Shown here: piece by piece, positions 26,400 to 34,864 of the stretch
Numbering within the stretch: the first letter of the stretch is position 1
How the letters are laid out: the number at the start of each line of letters is the position of its first letter
NCBI GenBank assembly: GCA_905221605.1
Contig: CAJNDS010000291.1
Span: 850,560-914,559, forward strand
Direction: 5' to 3'
Source: Symbiodinium natans
Lineage: Eukaryota; Sar; Dinophyceae; Suessiales; Symbiodiniaceae
Length of the DNA stretch: 64,000 nt
Notes under the pieces: generated by a model
Databases searched by the model: none
What the model was told of the DNA's origin: nothing
Seen by the model: the letters and a program-made list of their open reading frames with translations, nothing else
Made by a program: the position numbers and the translations under genes

Positions 26400-27965
26400 G
26401 CAAAATGAGAACGTGCATTTGTGCTGTCTCGACAGTGGTAAAATTGTGAAGGCTTCAAGATATCGTGGCTCAGCATCGGGTTACTTGATGTTACTTGAAG
26501 TTGCATGGCTTGGCTGGTGCCCTCGCACCAGGAATCTCCATGGTCATGTTTGGAAGCAGGCCCGTTGCAGAAATGCACGCTGCAAGTATGTCTTGCGTAG
26601 ATATCTCCAGAGTCTCTGTGCCATTTTGCAGACGAGCATCTTGCAGCATCTTGCAGCGTCTTGCAGCATCTTGAAGCATCTCAGCTTGTGCAACCTGGTC
26701 GACGAAGGCTTCAACATTTGTGGTACCGCTGGGCAACAATCGCTTCCGGCCTGGCCCTGGGTTTCGATTCACAGGGCTTTCATCATGGCTAGATGTGTGC
26801 AGTATTCGACCGCGCTCACAAGCTGCACGAGTGCCGCTTTTCACAGCTTGTACTACAGTCTTGACCATGCTGTGCAATGAGCGTTTTGGATACCGGGACT
26901 TGGGCTGGTCCAAACTTGAGGTGCTATACTATTTTGCACGCTGTGGCTCGTCACGCTCATCATTTTTGTGGCAAGCTGAGTCGGTGGTTATGCCCTGTCC
27001 GTACGCGATGACCCCTTGACTGGAAGTTGCTTCTTGTCCAGGGACCAGCCTGGTAGAAACTCAATCATCCTTAAACATTGCAAACATGTCTGCAGAAGTT
27101 GCTTCGCCATGCTTCGCCCATCTCCACGTCTGAGGTGGAGCACACCACTGTGAAGGTGCACTTGTTGGACATCTGTCAACGTCCAAACTGCTGAAGTCTT
27201 GCCTCCCAATTTCAATAGGAGTTCATCAAGCAGGCGCAGCCAGAATGATATACACAGGGCTTTGGTCGTTGGCGATGGTGAACAGTGTGGAGGATGCTCC
27301 ATCGGCTTAACTGGCCGAAGGCCAGGAACATGCCCGCCGTGCATGGGTGTTGGGATGCCACTGGAAAGCTCCAGATAGGCATCAGCAACAAGCAGCTGGC
27401 AGTAGCAACCAGCAAGTTGTGCTTAAGGGCACGAAATGACCCAGGCGGCGCAAGGAGATGGATGAATAGCTGATGCCAGCCTTGTGCGAAGGGATTTGGG
27501 ACGGTACAAAGACCAAGGTGCCTTGCTGACATCCTCTCGTTGCCGTTCTCCCAAAGGGACAGAACAAGCCTAGGGCCTAGTCTAAGTTTGGATTGGCTGC
27601 ATGCCACAGATGCCTGTGGCAAGGAAGTGAAGCGTAGGCGCCGCATCCAAAGCAAAAACCGGAGGAAAGAGCTCGGCTGAAGCCAACGCACTGCGGTGCA
27701 GCTCAATGCACTTCAACACGTTGCTTGTAAACAGGACTGTAAGGTGTGTACAGGGGTGCAAATCTTTCTGCATCTACAAATCTGACTGTACCTGTCGTTG
27801 AGCGCGATCATTTCTTGTCTTTGAGCATCAACTTCAAACCGCCAAGAATCCTTCCGACCTGTTCGTACCAGGAACGTGAACATTTTCAATCACTTAAGCG
27901 ATTGTTTGGCAAAGGCTGCTATTGAGTTTAACACATTACGTCAAGCAACATGCTGGTGCCGACAA
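26400..27965. other. Host DNA left of the tyrosine-recombinase element
   Basis: No gene identified. The 164-codon frame on the minus strand at 27212-27706 has no recognisable domain. The stretch ends at GACAA (27961-27965), the left flank of the retrotransposon. Confidence 0.4.
26635..26690. repeat. 10-bp tandem repeat (TTGCAGCATC)
   Basis: About five copies of CATCTTGCAG with single-base variants. Confidence 0.85.
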
Positions 27966-28037
27966 GTTGCTTGTACTTGTACGAGCCTATGTGTCCTTGA
28001 ACTCGTGCCATTTTGGCTCTAGCGCCAAAATTTTCAG
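27966..28037 (+). repeat. Split direct repeat A1 (left end of element)
   Basis: 72 bp, identical to A2. It contains GCCATTTTGGCTC (28007-28019), which matches 13 consecutive bases of the dinoflagellate spliced leader as I know it. It also contains the inverted repeat ATTTTGGC/GCCAAAAT (28010-28017 and 28024-28031). It ends TTTTCAG, like a splice acceptor, 38 bases before the ATG of ORF1. Confidence 0.93.
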
Positions 28038-28075
28038 GGCCAAAATTTCTGTGACTCTCAACTGCTGGGGTAAGA

Positions 28076-29308
28076 ATGGCCGGCTTCGACTTCGACGAAC
28101 TATCCCGGGCCGAGCAGGCGGTGGAACACTCAGTGCCCGTGGTGAAGTCCGGGAGCCAGGCTCCACAGGAGGTGCAGACCCCTCATCCAGTAGCCAAGAA
28201 GTCTGGTTCGCCAGGCGTGTCAGGAGCCACAGGTGTGGCAATTCCTGGAGCCACACCTACTGTGGGCCCGCCACCAGCTTCAGAGAGTCAACTTCGTGCG
28301 GCGCGAAGTGGTCTGCAGTCCATGCTTCAGCAGAGCGACGCAGCGGTGAGTCAGGCTTTGGCAGGCGCCAGTAGCCTGGATAGAGCCCGCTTGCGGCTGG
28401 TCCTGGCTAAACTCCAGATTGCTGAGCTGTCCGGGCAATTAGGATACTCCATGCAGCTTCAGCCGCATGTGGCTTCGAAGGCGCCTCCAGTGAAGCCCGT
28501 GACATCCTCAGGGGCTACGTCCGTTACGTCCGCTGCACCAACTGCTCCTTCGGGCGTGCCAGGCGGACCAGTTAGCAAGGCGTTGGTGGCCGCGTCTAAA
28601 GCCCGGACGGTGGCCAGTCAGGGCACAGTCGGTGACACCGGCAGCTCAGGGACTCAGCCGCCGCAAGGCACCCAGAGTGCCTCTCCTGGTCAGGCCGTAC
28701 CAACTTCTGCTGATCAGGCCATTCAGGCTTCTCAGGAACCCGCCAAGGCGCAGGGGCCCCAGTCCAAGGCCCCCCCTCCTCCTTTGGTTTCTCAGAACAC
28801 GCAGACCGCCCCACAGAGCAGCCAGTTGGCAGTGCCGGCTGCCTCAGCGCGGGCCTCTCAGCCCCCCTTTGTGGACCCGTATGGCATGGGGCCGCACAGG
28901 CCTGGCAGGACCTGTCCACTTACAAGTGTGCCAGGTTTCGCCAACTTGGCACAGCGCCATGGGCTTAATGCTCCAGGACAGCCGCCCAGTCAGGTAGGCG
29001 TGTATCAGGGGTGGCTCTTCGCCCCCCTTGAGGTTGTCGGATTTGATGGGCAGTACGCCCCAGGCTCTCCAGAGAGCCGCGTCTTTCTGCCTCTTTGCAA
29101 TAACAGGCACCGAGATCTCCCAAAGTCCCTGAGGTTGCAGGGCTTCAGGCTCTCAGGGTATTGCTTGGAGCCCTGCGAGCGTCGCTGCGGCAAATCCTGT
29201 AGCCGCACAGTGTGCACCCAAGGCAGACGTGGCCATGACAGCCATGAATGCCTGGAGTGTCATGCAGAACAGGGCCCTAGGCCCCTCTCAGGCGCCGCAG
29301 CTCCTTAG
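28076..29308 (+). CDS. DIRS-element ORF1, Pro/Ala/Ser-rich with Cys-rich C-terminus
   Basis: 410 codons from ATG to TAG. Residues about 1-270 are low-complexity, rich in Pro, Ala, Ser, Gln and Val, probably disordered, with a helical patch near LQSMLQQSDAAVSQALAGA. The C-terminus is cysteine/histidine-rich (CNNRHRDLPKS, then CLEPCERRCGKSC and CLECH) and may bind zinc. It sits directly after repeat A1. A structural or nucleic-acid-binding role is a guess; I recognise no family. About 590 bp without an open ATG frame follow before the gag-like ORF. An intron from within this region to the AG at 29894-29895 is possible. Confidence 0.65.
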   Translation: MAGFDFDELSRAEQAVEHSVPVVKSGSQAPQEVQTPHPVAKKSGSPGVSGATGVAIPGATPTVGPPPASESQLRAARSGLQSMLQQSDAAVSQALAGASSLDRARLRLVLAKLQIAELSGQLGYSMQLQPHVASKAPPVKPVTSSGATSVTSAAPTAPSGVPGGPVSKALVAASKARTVASQGTVGDTGSSGTQPPQGTQSASPGQAVPTSADQAIQASQEPAKAQGPQSKAPPPPLVSQNTQTAPQSSQLAVPAASARASQPPFVDPYGMGPHRPGRTCPLTSVPGFANLAQRHGLNAPGQPPSQVGVYQGWLFAPLEVVGFDGQYAPGSPESRVFLPLCNNRHRDLPKSLRLQGFRLSGYCLEPCERRCGKSCSRTVCTQGRRGHDSHECLECHAEQGPRPLSGAAAP

Positions 29309-29896
29309 GTGCGCAGGTCAGATACTTGGCCTCAGGGATTCCAGGTTGGGCCCAGAAGCCCGCAGTCATAACTCTAGCATGGCCCTCGGTGTCGGTGTGA
29401 ACGTTCAGTTTTTTCAGGAAAACCAGGAGTGGCGCTTAGTTTTTCCCAGGTGGATCGTACAGCTTCGGCTCCTTTTCAGGTCACCTGACGACGTAGTTTG
29501 AGCAAGTCCGGCTTGTGCCAAAATCGTGTGTCAGCATCGCTGCTTTGGTTGTGCCAATTGTGCTTTGACCGGGCTTCGGCTTCAGGCCTCTCGTTTGCCG
29601 CTGCCTTGTGGCTCGAGCCGTTTGCTCGCGCAGCCCGTTTTCCAGGCTTGGCTGTCTTGCCGCCTTTCCCGCCCACGCTTGTGCGTGTTGGCTGGCCAGG
29701 TCCATCTGCTGGAGACCGAACCCACAGGCGCTGTGCGTGCTGCTTTTGTTCTTCGCGGTCGGGCTTGTGCCTGCCGCAGGCCGCGTCTGCGCTGGCCGTG
29801 CCCTGTTGTCTTCAGGCACGTCTGACCCTTGTGGGTTCTTGTTTTCGTTTTTGTTTTTGTTTTTTTCTCTTGTTTCGGCTTGTGCCCTGTCGCAGG

Positions 29897-31111
29897 ATGT
29901 CCCTGGCCGACAGCGAACCAACCTTTGCAGCCCGAGCTCTTCAATACGGTCTGCCTCAGTCATGCATAGACGTCCTTCAGGCGTCCAGGTTGGCGACATT
30001 CAGTGCACTTCTTTTTCATGTCGCCTCGGCCCCCAACAAAGTTGAGCAAGACAAAGTTGAGAAGGTCTTTCAGTCCTTTCCAGTTGCCGACAGGACGGAC
30101 AGTACGAAGTCTGCAGTCAACAGGTTGTTATTCGAAGCAGGAACGTTGGTTGTTGCAGAGCTTAAGAGCATGGTCGAGACGCCTGAAGACGCTCCGCGAA
30201 AGTTGAGCCCGGAAGAAAGGGCAAGCAGGCTGGACTCAGTCAGGACCAGGCTCGGTAGCTGGCCCGTTGGGGGGCAATTCGAACCAAGCCACGCTCTCGT
30301 TGACTCATGTGCTGCCATGATCAGAGACCAGGCAATCAGGTATATTCCGCCAAGCAGGTGTAGCAGTCGTGACGCTGAAGTCACCAGTGTGCGCAGGGAT
30401 GACTCCCTGATCAGGCTGGAGAACAATGCCCTTAAGGTTGGGGGCAAAACTCCCACTGTGCGCGTGGACCTTACCAGTGACCTCAGGGTCTACCAGGCTG
30501 TCTGTCGCAGAGGAGTGGCGCTCGAGGTCGCGGGTGTGTGCAAGTATGAGGCGCACGAGACAAGTATGCGTACATTGTTTGATCACATCCATCGTCACCC
30601 CCCAGCAGGGTATGTGTCGCCCGGCCTAGATCAGTTTTTGCTAGCCGACAGGGAGCTCTGGCGCTTAGTAAGCGAGCAGGTCCAGCACAAGTTTGCCCAG
30701 ACAGGGGGCAGCTCTCAGGTTGACGCAGCCCTGCAGTCTGCATGCACGGCTCCCTCTGTTGTTTTTCACTTGTTCCCCCTCCCCAGGCCCCCCCCCCCAC
30801 CCAAGCGAACGTGGGATCAGATGCAGGACAAAGGAGGGGGCAAGGGTCCCAAAGGGGGAAGAAAAGGGGGGCGCGGTTTTGGGGGTAAGGGGCCAGAGAA
30901 GAAAGGTGCCCGCTCAGCCAGCAATGTGCCAGCCGCCCTCAAGGGGCTCAGTGGCACTCGGGAGGGCATCAGGTTGTGCTTTAATTTCAACCTGGCCCAC
31001 GGCTGCACTTTGGAATGCAAGGACGTCAACAACAATCCAACCTGCGCTAGGGGTGCCCACTTGTGCATGAAGTGTGGGGGCAAGCACAGCGCTGCAGTCT
31101 GCGAGAATTGA
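29897..31111 (+). CDS. DIRS-element gag-like protein with Cys/His zinc-binding C-terminus
   Basis: The frame is open from 29498, but the first ATG is at 29897 (MSLADSEPTFAARALQYG), giving 404 codons. A helical N-terminal half is followed by a basic, glycine-rich linker (KGGGKGPKGGRKGGRGFGGK). The C-terminus has clustered cysteines and histidines (LCFNFNLAHGCTLECKD, then CARGAHLCMKCGGKHSAAVC), a plausible nucleic-acid-binding zinc module like Gag nucleocapsid. The ORF ends in TGA at 31109-31111, followed by CTAG. The next ORF continues in the same frame with no nearby ATG, so the pol product may be made by stop-codon readthrough. Confidence 0.8.
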   Translation: MSLADSEPTFAARALQYGLPQSCIDVLQASRLATFSALLFHVASAPNKVEQDKVEKVFQSFPVADRTDSTKSAVNRLLFEAGTLVVAELKSMVETPEDAPRKLSPEERASRLDSVRTRLGSWPVGGQFEPSHALVDSCAAMIRDQAIRYIPPSRCSSRDAEVTSVRRDDSLIRLENNALKVGGKTPTVRVDLTSDLRVYQAVCRRGVALEVAGVCKYEAHETSMRTLFDHIHRHPPAGYVSPGLDQFLLADRELWRLVSEQVQHKFAQTGGSSQVDAALQSACTAPSVVFHLFPLPRPPPPPKRTWDQMQDKGGGKGPKGGRKGGRGFGGKGPEKKGARSASNVPAALKGLSGTREGIRLCFNFNLAHGCTLECKDVNNNPTCARGAHLCMKCGGKHSAAVCEN

Positions 31112-31115
31112 CTAG
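31109..31115 (+). promoter_or_regulatory. Candidate leaky stop codon (TGA CTAG) between gag-like and pol ORFs
   Basis: TGA followed by CTAG is a well-known high-readthrough context in eukaryotes and their viruses. The downstream frame stays open from 31112 to 34513 and begins without an ATG, which is what readthrough expression would need. Confidence 0.6.
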
Positions 31116-34100
31116 GGCGACCAGGGTCCCCAGGTCCAGTGCTGGACAGCGCCGGGCCATCCAAGAGTAACTCAGGTGCTGTCACGCTGCCCCAAGGGCC
31201 TGTGCCTCTGTGCGCTCGCCAAGCCTCGTGTCGGGGACTCCCGGCGATTGAGGACCGCAAAGACGTCTCAGCTCCTGTGCAGAATTGTTTGCAAGCAAAT
31301 CAGGAACCAGGTCCGCAGTTTTCAGCGCCAGGACATTCGTCTTGTGCTCGCCTAGCAGTCCCAGAGGGACAGGCAAAGTTGAGACCGTCAGTAACTAAGG
31401 CTTTTTCAGGCGTAGCCAGTAATCACGAAAAGGAGGTTTTGGAGCCACCGGCCGCTTTTTTGAGCCCTGCTTCAGCAACAGTGAGCCATTCCACCACGTG
31501 CCATGAGCCCTCCCAGGTTGCTAGTCCGTCCCGGCGATCCGTGGACTCACTCGTGTGCCTGGAGGTTTTTGCAGGGACAGCCAGGCTCAGTTCTGCCTTG
31601 GCAGCTGTAGGTTTTCAGGCTTTGGCAGTGGACAGTAAGGTCGGCGGCGAGATGCGAGTCCTGCAAGTCAATTTGTTGCAAGAGTCTGGGCGTCAGTTGG
31701 TCCTGGACATGATTAGGTCTGGGAAAATTTGGTCAGTGCATTTGGCCCCCCCCTGCAGCACAAGCAGTCAGGCTAGGAGCATTCCTGCCAGGGGCAGGAA
31801 GGCGCCAGTGCCTCTCAGGTCTTTCACTCACCCCGATGGGTTGCCAGGTTTGAACATGAGGGACAAAGTCCGAATCAGCCATGCAAATATATTATATGAG
31901 TTTTGCGCCGACGCAATTCTAGCAGCTGCAGCAGCAGGCTGCATGTGGAGCATAGAAAACCCTGCAGGTAGCCTCTTCTGGACTACATCCCCAATGAAGC
32001 GTGTAGCAAATCAGTTGTCTGAGCAGCTTTGTTTTGTCCAGTTCCATCACTGCTGTTTCGGAGGTGACAGATGCAAACTCACTGCACTATGGACGAATGT
32101 TCGAGATTTGTCCGTCCTCGGCATGTTGTGCGACCCCAGCTTGGGACACAAGCACAAAGCCTGGGGTCGTTTGGACAACGGCTCTTGGGCGACGTCAGCA
32201 GAGACTGCGTATCCCCGCAAGCTGTGTAGGCAATGGGCCGCGGCCTTGTTAGGGGTTGCCATCTCCCAGGGTTATAGCGCGTCTGACGCCTCAGGTGCCA
32301 GGGCTAACCCAGTGGCTTCAACTAGGGCCCGCCTACGCGCCGCTTTAGGCTTCTTACCCAAGTCCTCCCTGCTGCCGCCGCAGGTCAATCCTCTCCAAAA
32401 GTCCGAATGGGTGCAGTTGCCCCCAGAGCTCGACATGGCAGCGTGCGTGCCGGGTGCCTCTGCAGAGCGCCTCACGGGGGTCAAAAATAGTCAGGTTGTG
32501 TCCATTCGGAGGCAGGGTGGCAGTTGGTGGGCTAGCGTGGCAGAGCCGGTGCAACCACAGGAGTTTCTTCGCCGGGCTGCAAACTCTGTGCACCCGGCGG
32601 AATGCCGGCCCCCACTGCCAGAGCCGCTTGAGTCGGCCGTGTATCGTGTGCGCACTAGCCTGACTCAGGTGCACAGGGACAGAGTCCAGATGCTGAATTC
32701 CATGTGCCAAAGGGCAAAAGAATTGGCTAAGGAAGAGAATGAGGATCATGCCAGGATGGACAGCTCGGTCAGAGGCATCTTACAGGGCAAGAGACTTCGG
32801 CTCCTGGAAGAGCTCTTACAGTCCATTGATTTCGAGGACAAGGCTTTGGTAGATGATCTGCGCAAGGGAATGCCGTTGACGGGCTGGCTTAGGGATAGTG
32901 GCCACATGCAGGCGCACGTAGTTCCCCCACTTTTGACCAAGGACGAGCTCCTTAAACAGGCCCCTGCCCGCAACAGAGAAATTTGGGACATGACTGGGCC
33001 CTCCGGTGACTCGACACTGGATGAGGCCCTCTGGCGCAAGACCTGCGAAGACGTGGACAACGGGTGGGCTTTCTTGTTGCCGCCATCTGATGCCCCCCCT
33101 GCAGAAGGGGCCCTCAGCAGGCGTTTCGCAGTCACCCAGGGTGACCGCGTCAGGGCCATTGACGATTTTAGTGTCTCCAGGATCAACGACACAGTCGGAA
33201 GTCAGGACAAAATCACAGTCATGACTTCCGGTGACACAGTTGCCTTGGTGCAGGCGTTTCTTAGGTCTCCGCAGGTGCCCGCCAAAGCTCGCAAACTGCT
33301 GGGCAGATGCTTTGACTTAAAGTCAGCGTATCGTCAGCTAGCAGTCTCGCCGCAGGACATGGATGTAGCGCGTGTTGCAGTATGGAACCCAGTTGCCAAA
33401 AGGGTTGAGGTCCTGCCGCTCAGGGCACTCCCGTTTGGAGCGTCCGCCAGTGTCTGGGGGTTCATAAGATTGGCTCTCGCCTTATGGGCTGCAGGAACCC
33501 AGTTGCTGTGCATTCCGTGGACCACTTTCTACGATGACTACTCAGTAGTCACCCTGGAAGAGGATGTCAGAAGTCTGCAAGCCTCAGTCTTCTTGTTTTT
33601 CCAGTTGCTAGGGTGGAAAGTAGCCACCGACGGGGGCAAGGCGTCTCCCTTCTGCCAGGTCTTTCAGTCCCTGGGTGTGGTTTTTGACTTGACAAAGGCA
33701 CCCCAAAGAACTGTACTTGTCTCCAACACAGAATCCAGGCGCATTGAGGTGCGTCGCTGGTGTAAGGAAACGCTAGACAGGGGAACTCTGGCCCCAGCCG
33801 AGTGCCTTGCCTTTGCCTCCAGGGTTCGTTGGCTAGAGGCGCAGACGCATGGTCGGCTTGGCATGGTCGCGTTAAGGGTCCTCCTCAACCATGCCAGCCC
33901 AGCAAAGGACTCACGCAGAGTCGCTATGTCAAGCAGGTTACGTTGGGCAGTATCTTGGATCTTGCACAGTGTGCCCTCAGCACCGCCCAGGGCCTTTGAG
34001 CTTCAGGCACGCAAGAAGTTTTTGGTGTTCACCGACGGAGCAGTCGAGGATGGCATTGCTTCCGTAGGGGGAGTGCTCTGCAGCGCTCGTGCGCTGCCCA

Positions 34101-34513
34101 TTGCTTACTTCGGTGCTAAGGTTCCACAGTCGGTCACCGAGGCTTGGCGTGCCTGTGGTACGGAGCACCCAGTGTTTCAAGCAGAATTGCTTGCCGTGCT
34201 GCTTGCAGCTCACTTGTGGGGAGGGGCCCTCGCAGGGAATCTGTGCACGTGCTTCGTGGACAACGAGGCCGTCAAGCACGCTCTGATTCGAGGATCCGCC
34301 TTCCCAGATTCCAACCAGCTGCTACTGGAGAATTTCCTTTCCCAGGAATCGTCTCTAGGGACACACTTCTGGTTCTGCAGGGTACCCAGCCCGTGCAACC
34401 CGGCAGATGCGCCGAGCAGGGGGTTGTTCCCGCAGTGGCTGGCTTGTGCCAAGCGTGAAGAAGTCCATGGGGATTTTGTGGAAGCTTTGGCCCTCAGCCA
34501 GCTGGGCTTCTAG
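31112..34513 (+). CDS. DIRS-element pol: C5-methyltransferase-like domain, reverse transcriptase, RNase H
   Basis: Open frame in phase with the gag-like ORF. Residue numbers count from the GTG at 31139. A methyltransferase-like domain has LEVFAGTARLSSAL (motif I-like, about 138), APPCSTSSQAR (motif IV-like Pro-Cys, about 203) and SIENPAGS (motif VI-like Glu-Asn, about 270). The target-recognition part of a full C5-MTase is not evident. Reverse transcriptase follows: RCFDLKSAYRQLAV (about 722), LPFGASAS and TFYDDYSVV (about 799). RNase H follows: VFTDGAVEDG (about 963), AELLAVLLAAHLW, CFVDNEAVKHAL and NPADAPSRG. The stop is TAG at 34511-34513, just before repeat B1. Whether the methyltransferase domain is catalytic cannot be told from this sequence. 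Confidence 0.9.
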   Translation, partial: LGRPGSPGPVLDSAGPSKSNSGAVTLPQGPVPLCARQASCRGLPAIEDRKDVSAPVQNCLQANQEPGPQFSAPGHSSCARLAVPEGQAKLRPSVTKAFSGVASNHEKEVLEPPAAFLSPASATVSHSTTCHEPSQVASPSRRSVDSLVCLEVFAGTARLSSALAAVGFQALAVDSKVGGEMRVLQVNLLQESGRQLVLDMIRSGKIWSVHLAPPCSTSSQARSIPARGRKAPVPLRSFTHPDGLPGLNMRDKVRISHANILYEFCADAILAAAAAGCMWSIENPAGSLFWTTSPMKRVANQLSEQLCFVQFHHCCFGGDRCKLTALWTNVRDLSVLGMLCDPSLGHKHKAWGRLDNGSWATSAETAYPRKLCRQWAAALLGVAISQGYSASDASGARANPVASTRARLRAALGFLPKSSLLPPQVNPLQKSEWVQLPPELDMAACVPGASAERLTGVKNSQVVSIRRQGGSWWASVAEPVQPQEFLRRAANSVHPAECRPPLPEPLESAVYRVRTSLTQVHRDRVQMLNSMCQRAKELAKEENEDHARMDSSVRGILQGKRLRLLEELLQSIDFEDKALVDDLRKGMPLTGWLRDSGHMQAHVVPPLLTKDELLKQAPARNREIWDMTGPSGDSTLDEALWRKTCEDVDNGWAFLLPPSDAPPAEGALSRRFAVTQGDRVRAIDDFSVSRINDTVGSQDKITVMTSGDTVALVQAFLRSPQVPAKARKLLGRCFDLKSAYRQLAVSPQDMDVARVAVWNPVAKRVEVLPLRALPFGASASVWGFIRLALALWAAGTQLLCIPWTTFYDDYSVVTLEEDVRSLQASVFLFFQLLGWKVATDGGKASPFCQVFQSLGVVFDLTKAPQRTVLVSNTESRRIEVRRWCKETLDRGTLAPAECLAFASRVRWLEAQTHGRLGMVALRVLLNHASPAKDSRRVAMSSRLRWAVSWILHSVPSAPPRAFELQARKKFLVFTDGAVEDGIASVGGVLCSARALPIAYFGAKVPQSVTEAWRACGTEHPVFQAELLAVLLAAHLWGGALAGNLCTCFVDNEAVKHALIRGSAFPDSNQLLLENFLSQESSLGTHFWFCRVPSPCNPADAPSRGLFPQWLACAKREEVHGDFVEALALSQLGF

Positions 34514-34519
34514 GAACGT

Positions 34520-34774
34520 GGGGCATAAGGGCCCAGCGGCCTCGGGCCATTTGTGCTTTTGCTTTGACAGTCCTGCAGGCGCCTCAGGTCCAATTGTGGA
34601 ACCAGGGCATCGGGAGCTTGCAACATGGACAGGAGCCCAGGCTCCCAGTTCCCGATGCAGTGCAGGTGCAGGAGCTTTCCAAAGTCGGATTGCCGGCTAG
34701 TGCCGTGCAGCTTTGCCCCACGGCGTGAAAAGTGCTTCTGCGCCGCTTCTCTTCAGTAAGAGTTCGTGACACAT
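34520..34774 (+). repeat. Split direct repeat B1 (internal)
   Basis: 255 bp, matching B2 except near 34553 (G versus C) and 34564 (T versus C). It begins seven bases after the RT-ORF stop and abuts A2. Confidence 0.93.
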
Positions 34775-34846
34775 GTTGCTTGTACTTGTACGAGCCTATG
34801 TGTCCTTGAACTCGTGCCATTTTGGCTCTAGCGCCAAAATTTTCAG
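34775..34846 (+). repeat. Split direct repeat A2 (internal)
   Basis: Identical to A1 over 72 bp. It has the same spliced-leader-like GCCATTTTGGCTC (34816-34828) and the same TTTTCAG end, here 18 bases before the ATG of the recombinase ORF. It may supply the 5' end of a separate recombinase transcript. Confidence 0.93.
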
Positions 34847-34864
34847 CCCACCCTCCACTCCCTA

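Noticed and set aside
27212-27706. 164-codon frame on the minus strand
   Set aside because: No recognisable family and no supporting splice or context evidence.
29498-29896. N-terminal extension of the gag-like ORF
   Set aside because: It has no ATG and reads as Cys/Leu/Arg-rich sequence unlike the rest; the ATG at 29897 fits better.
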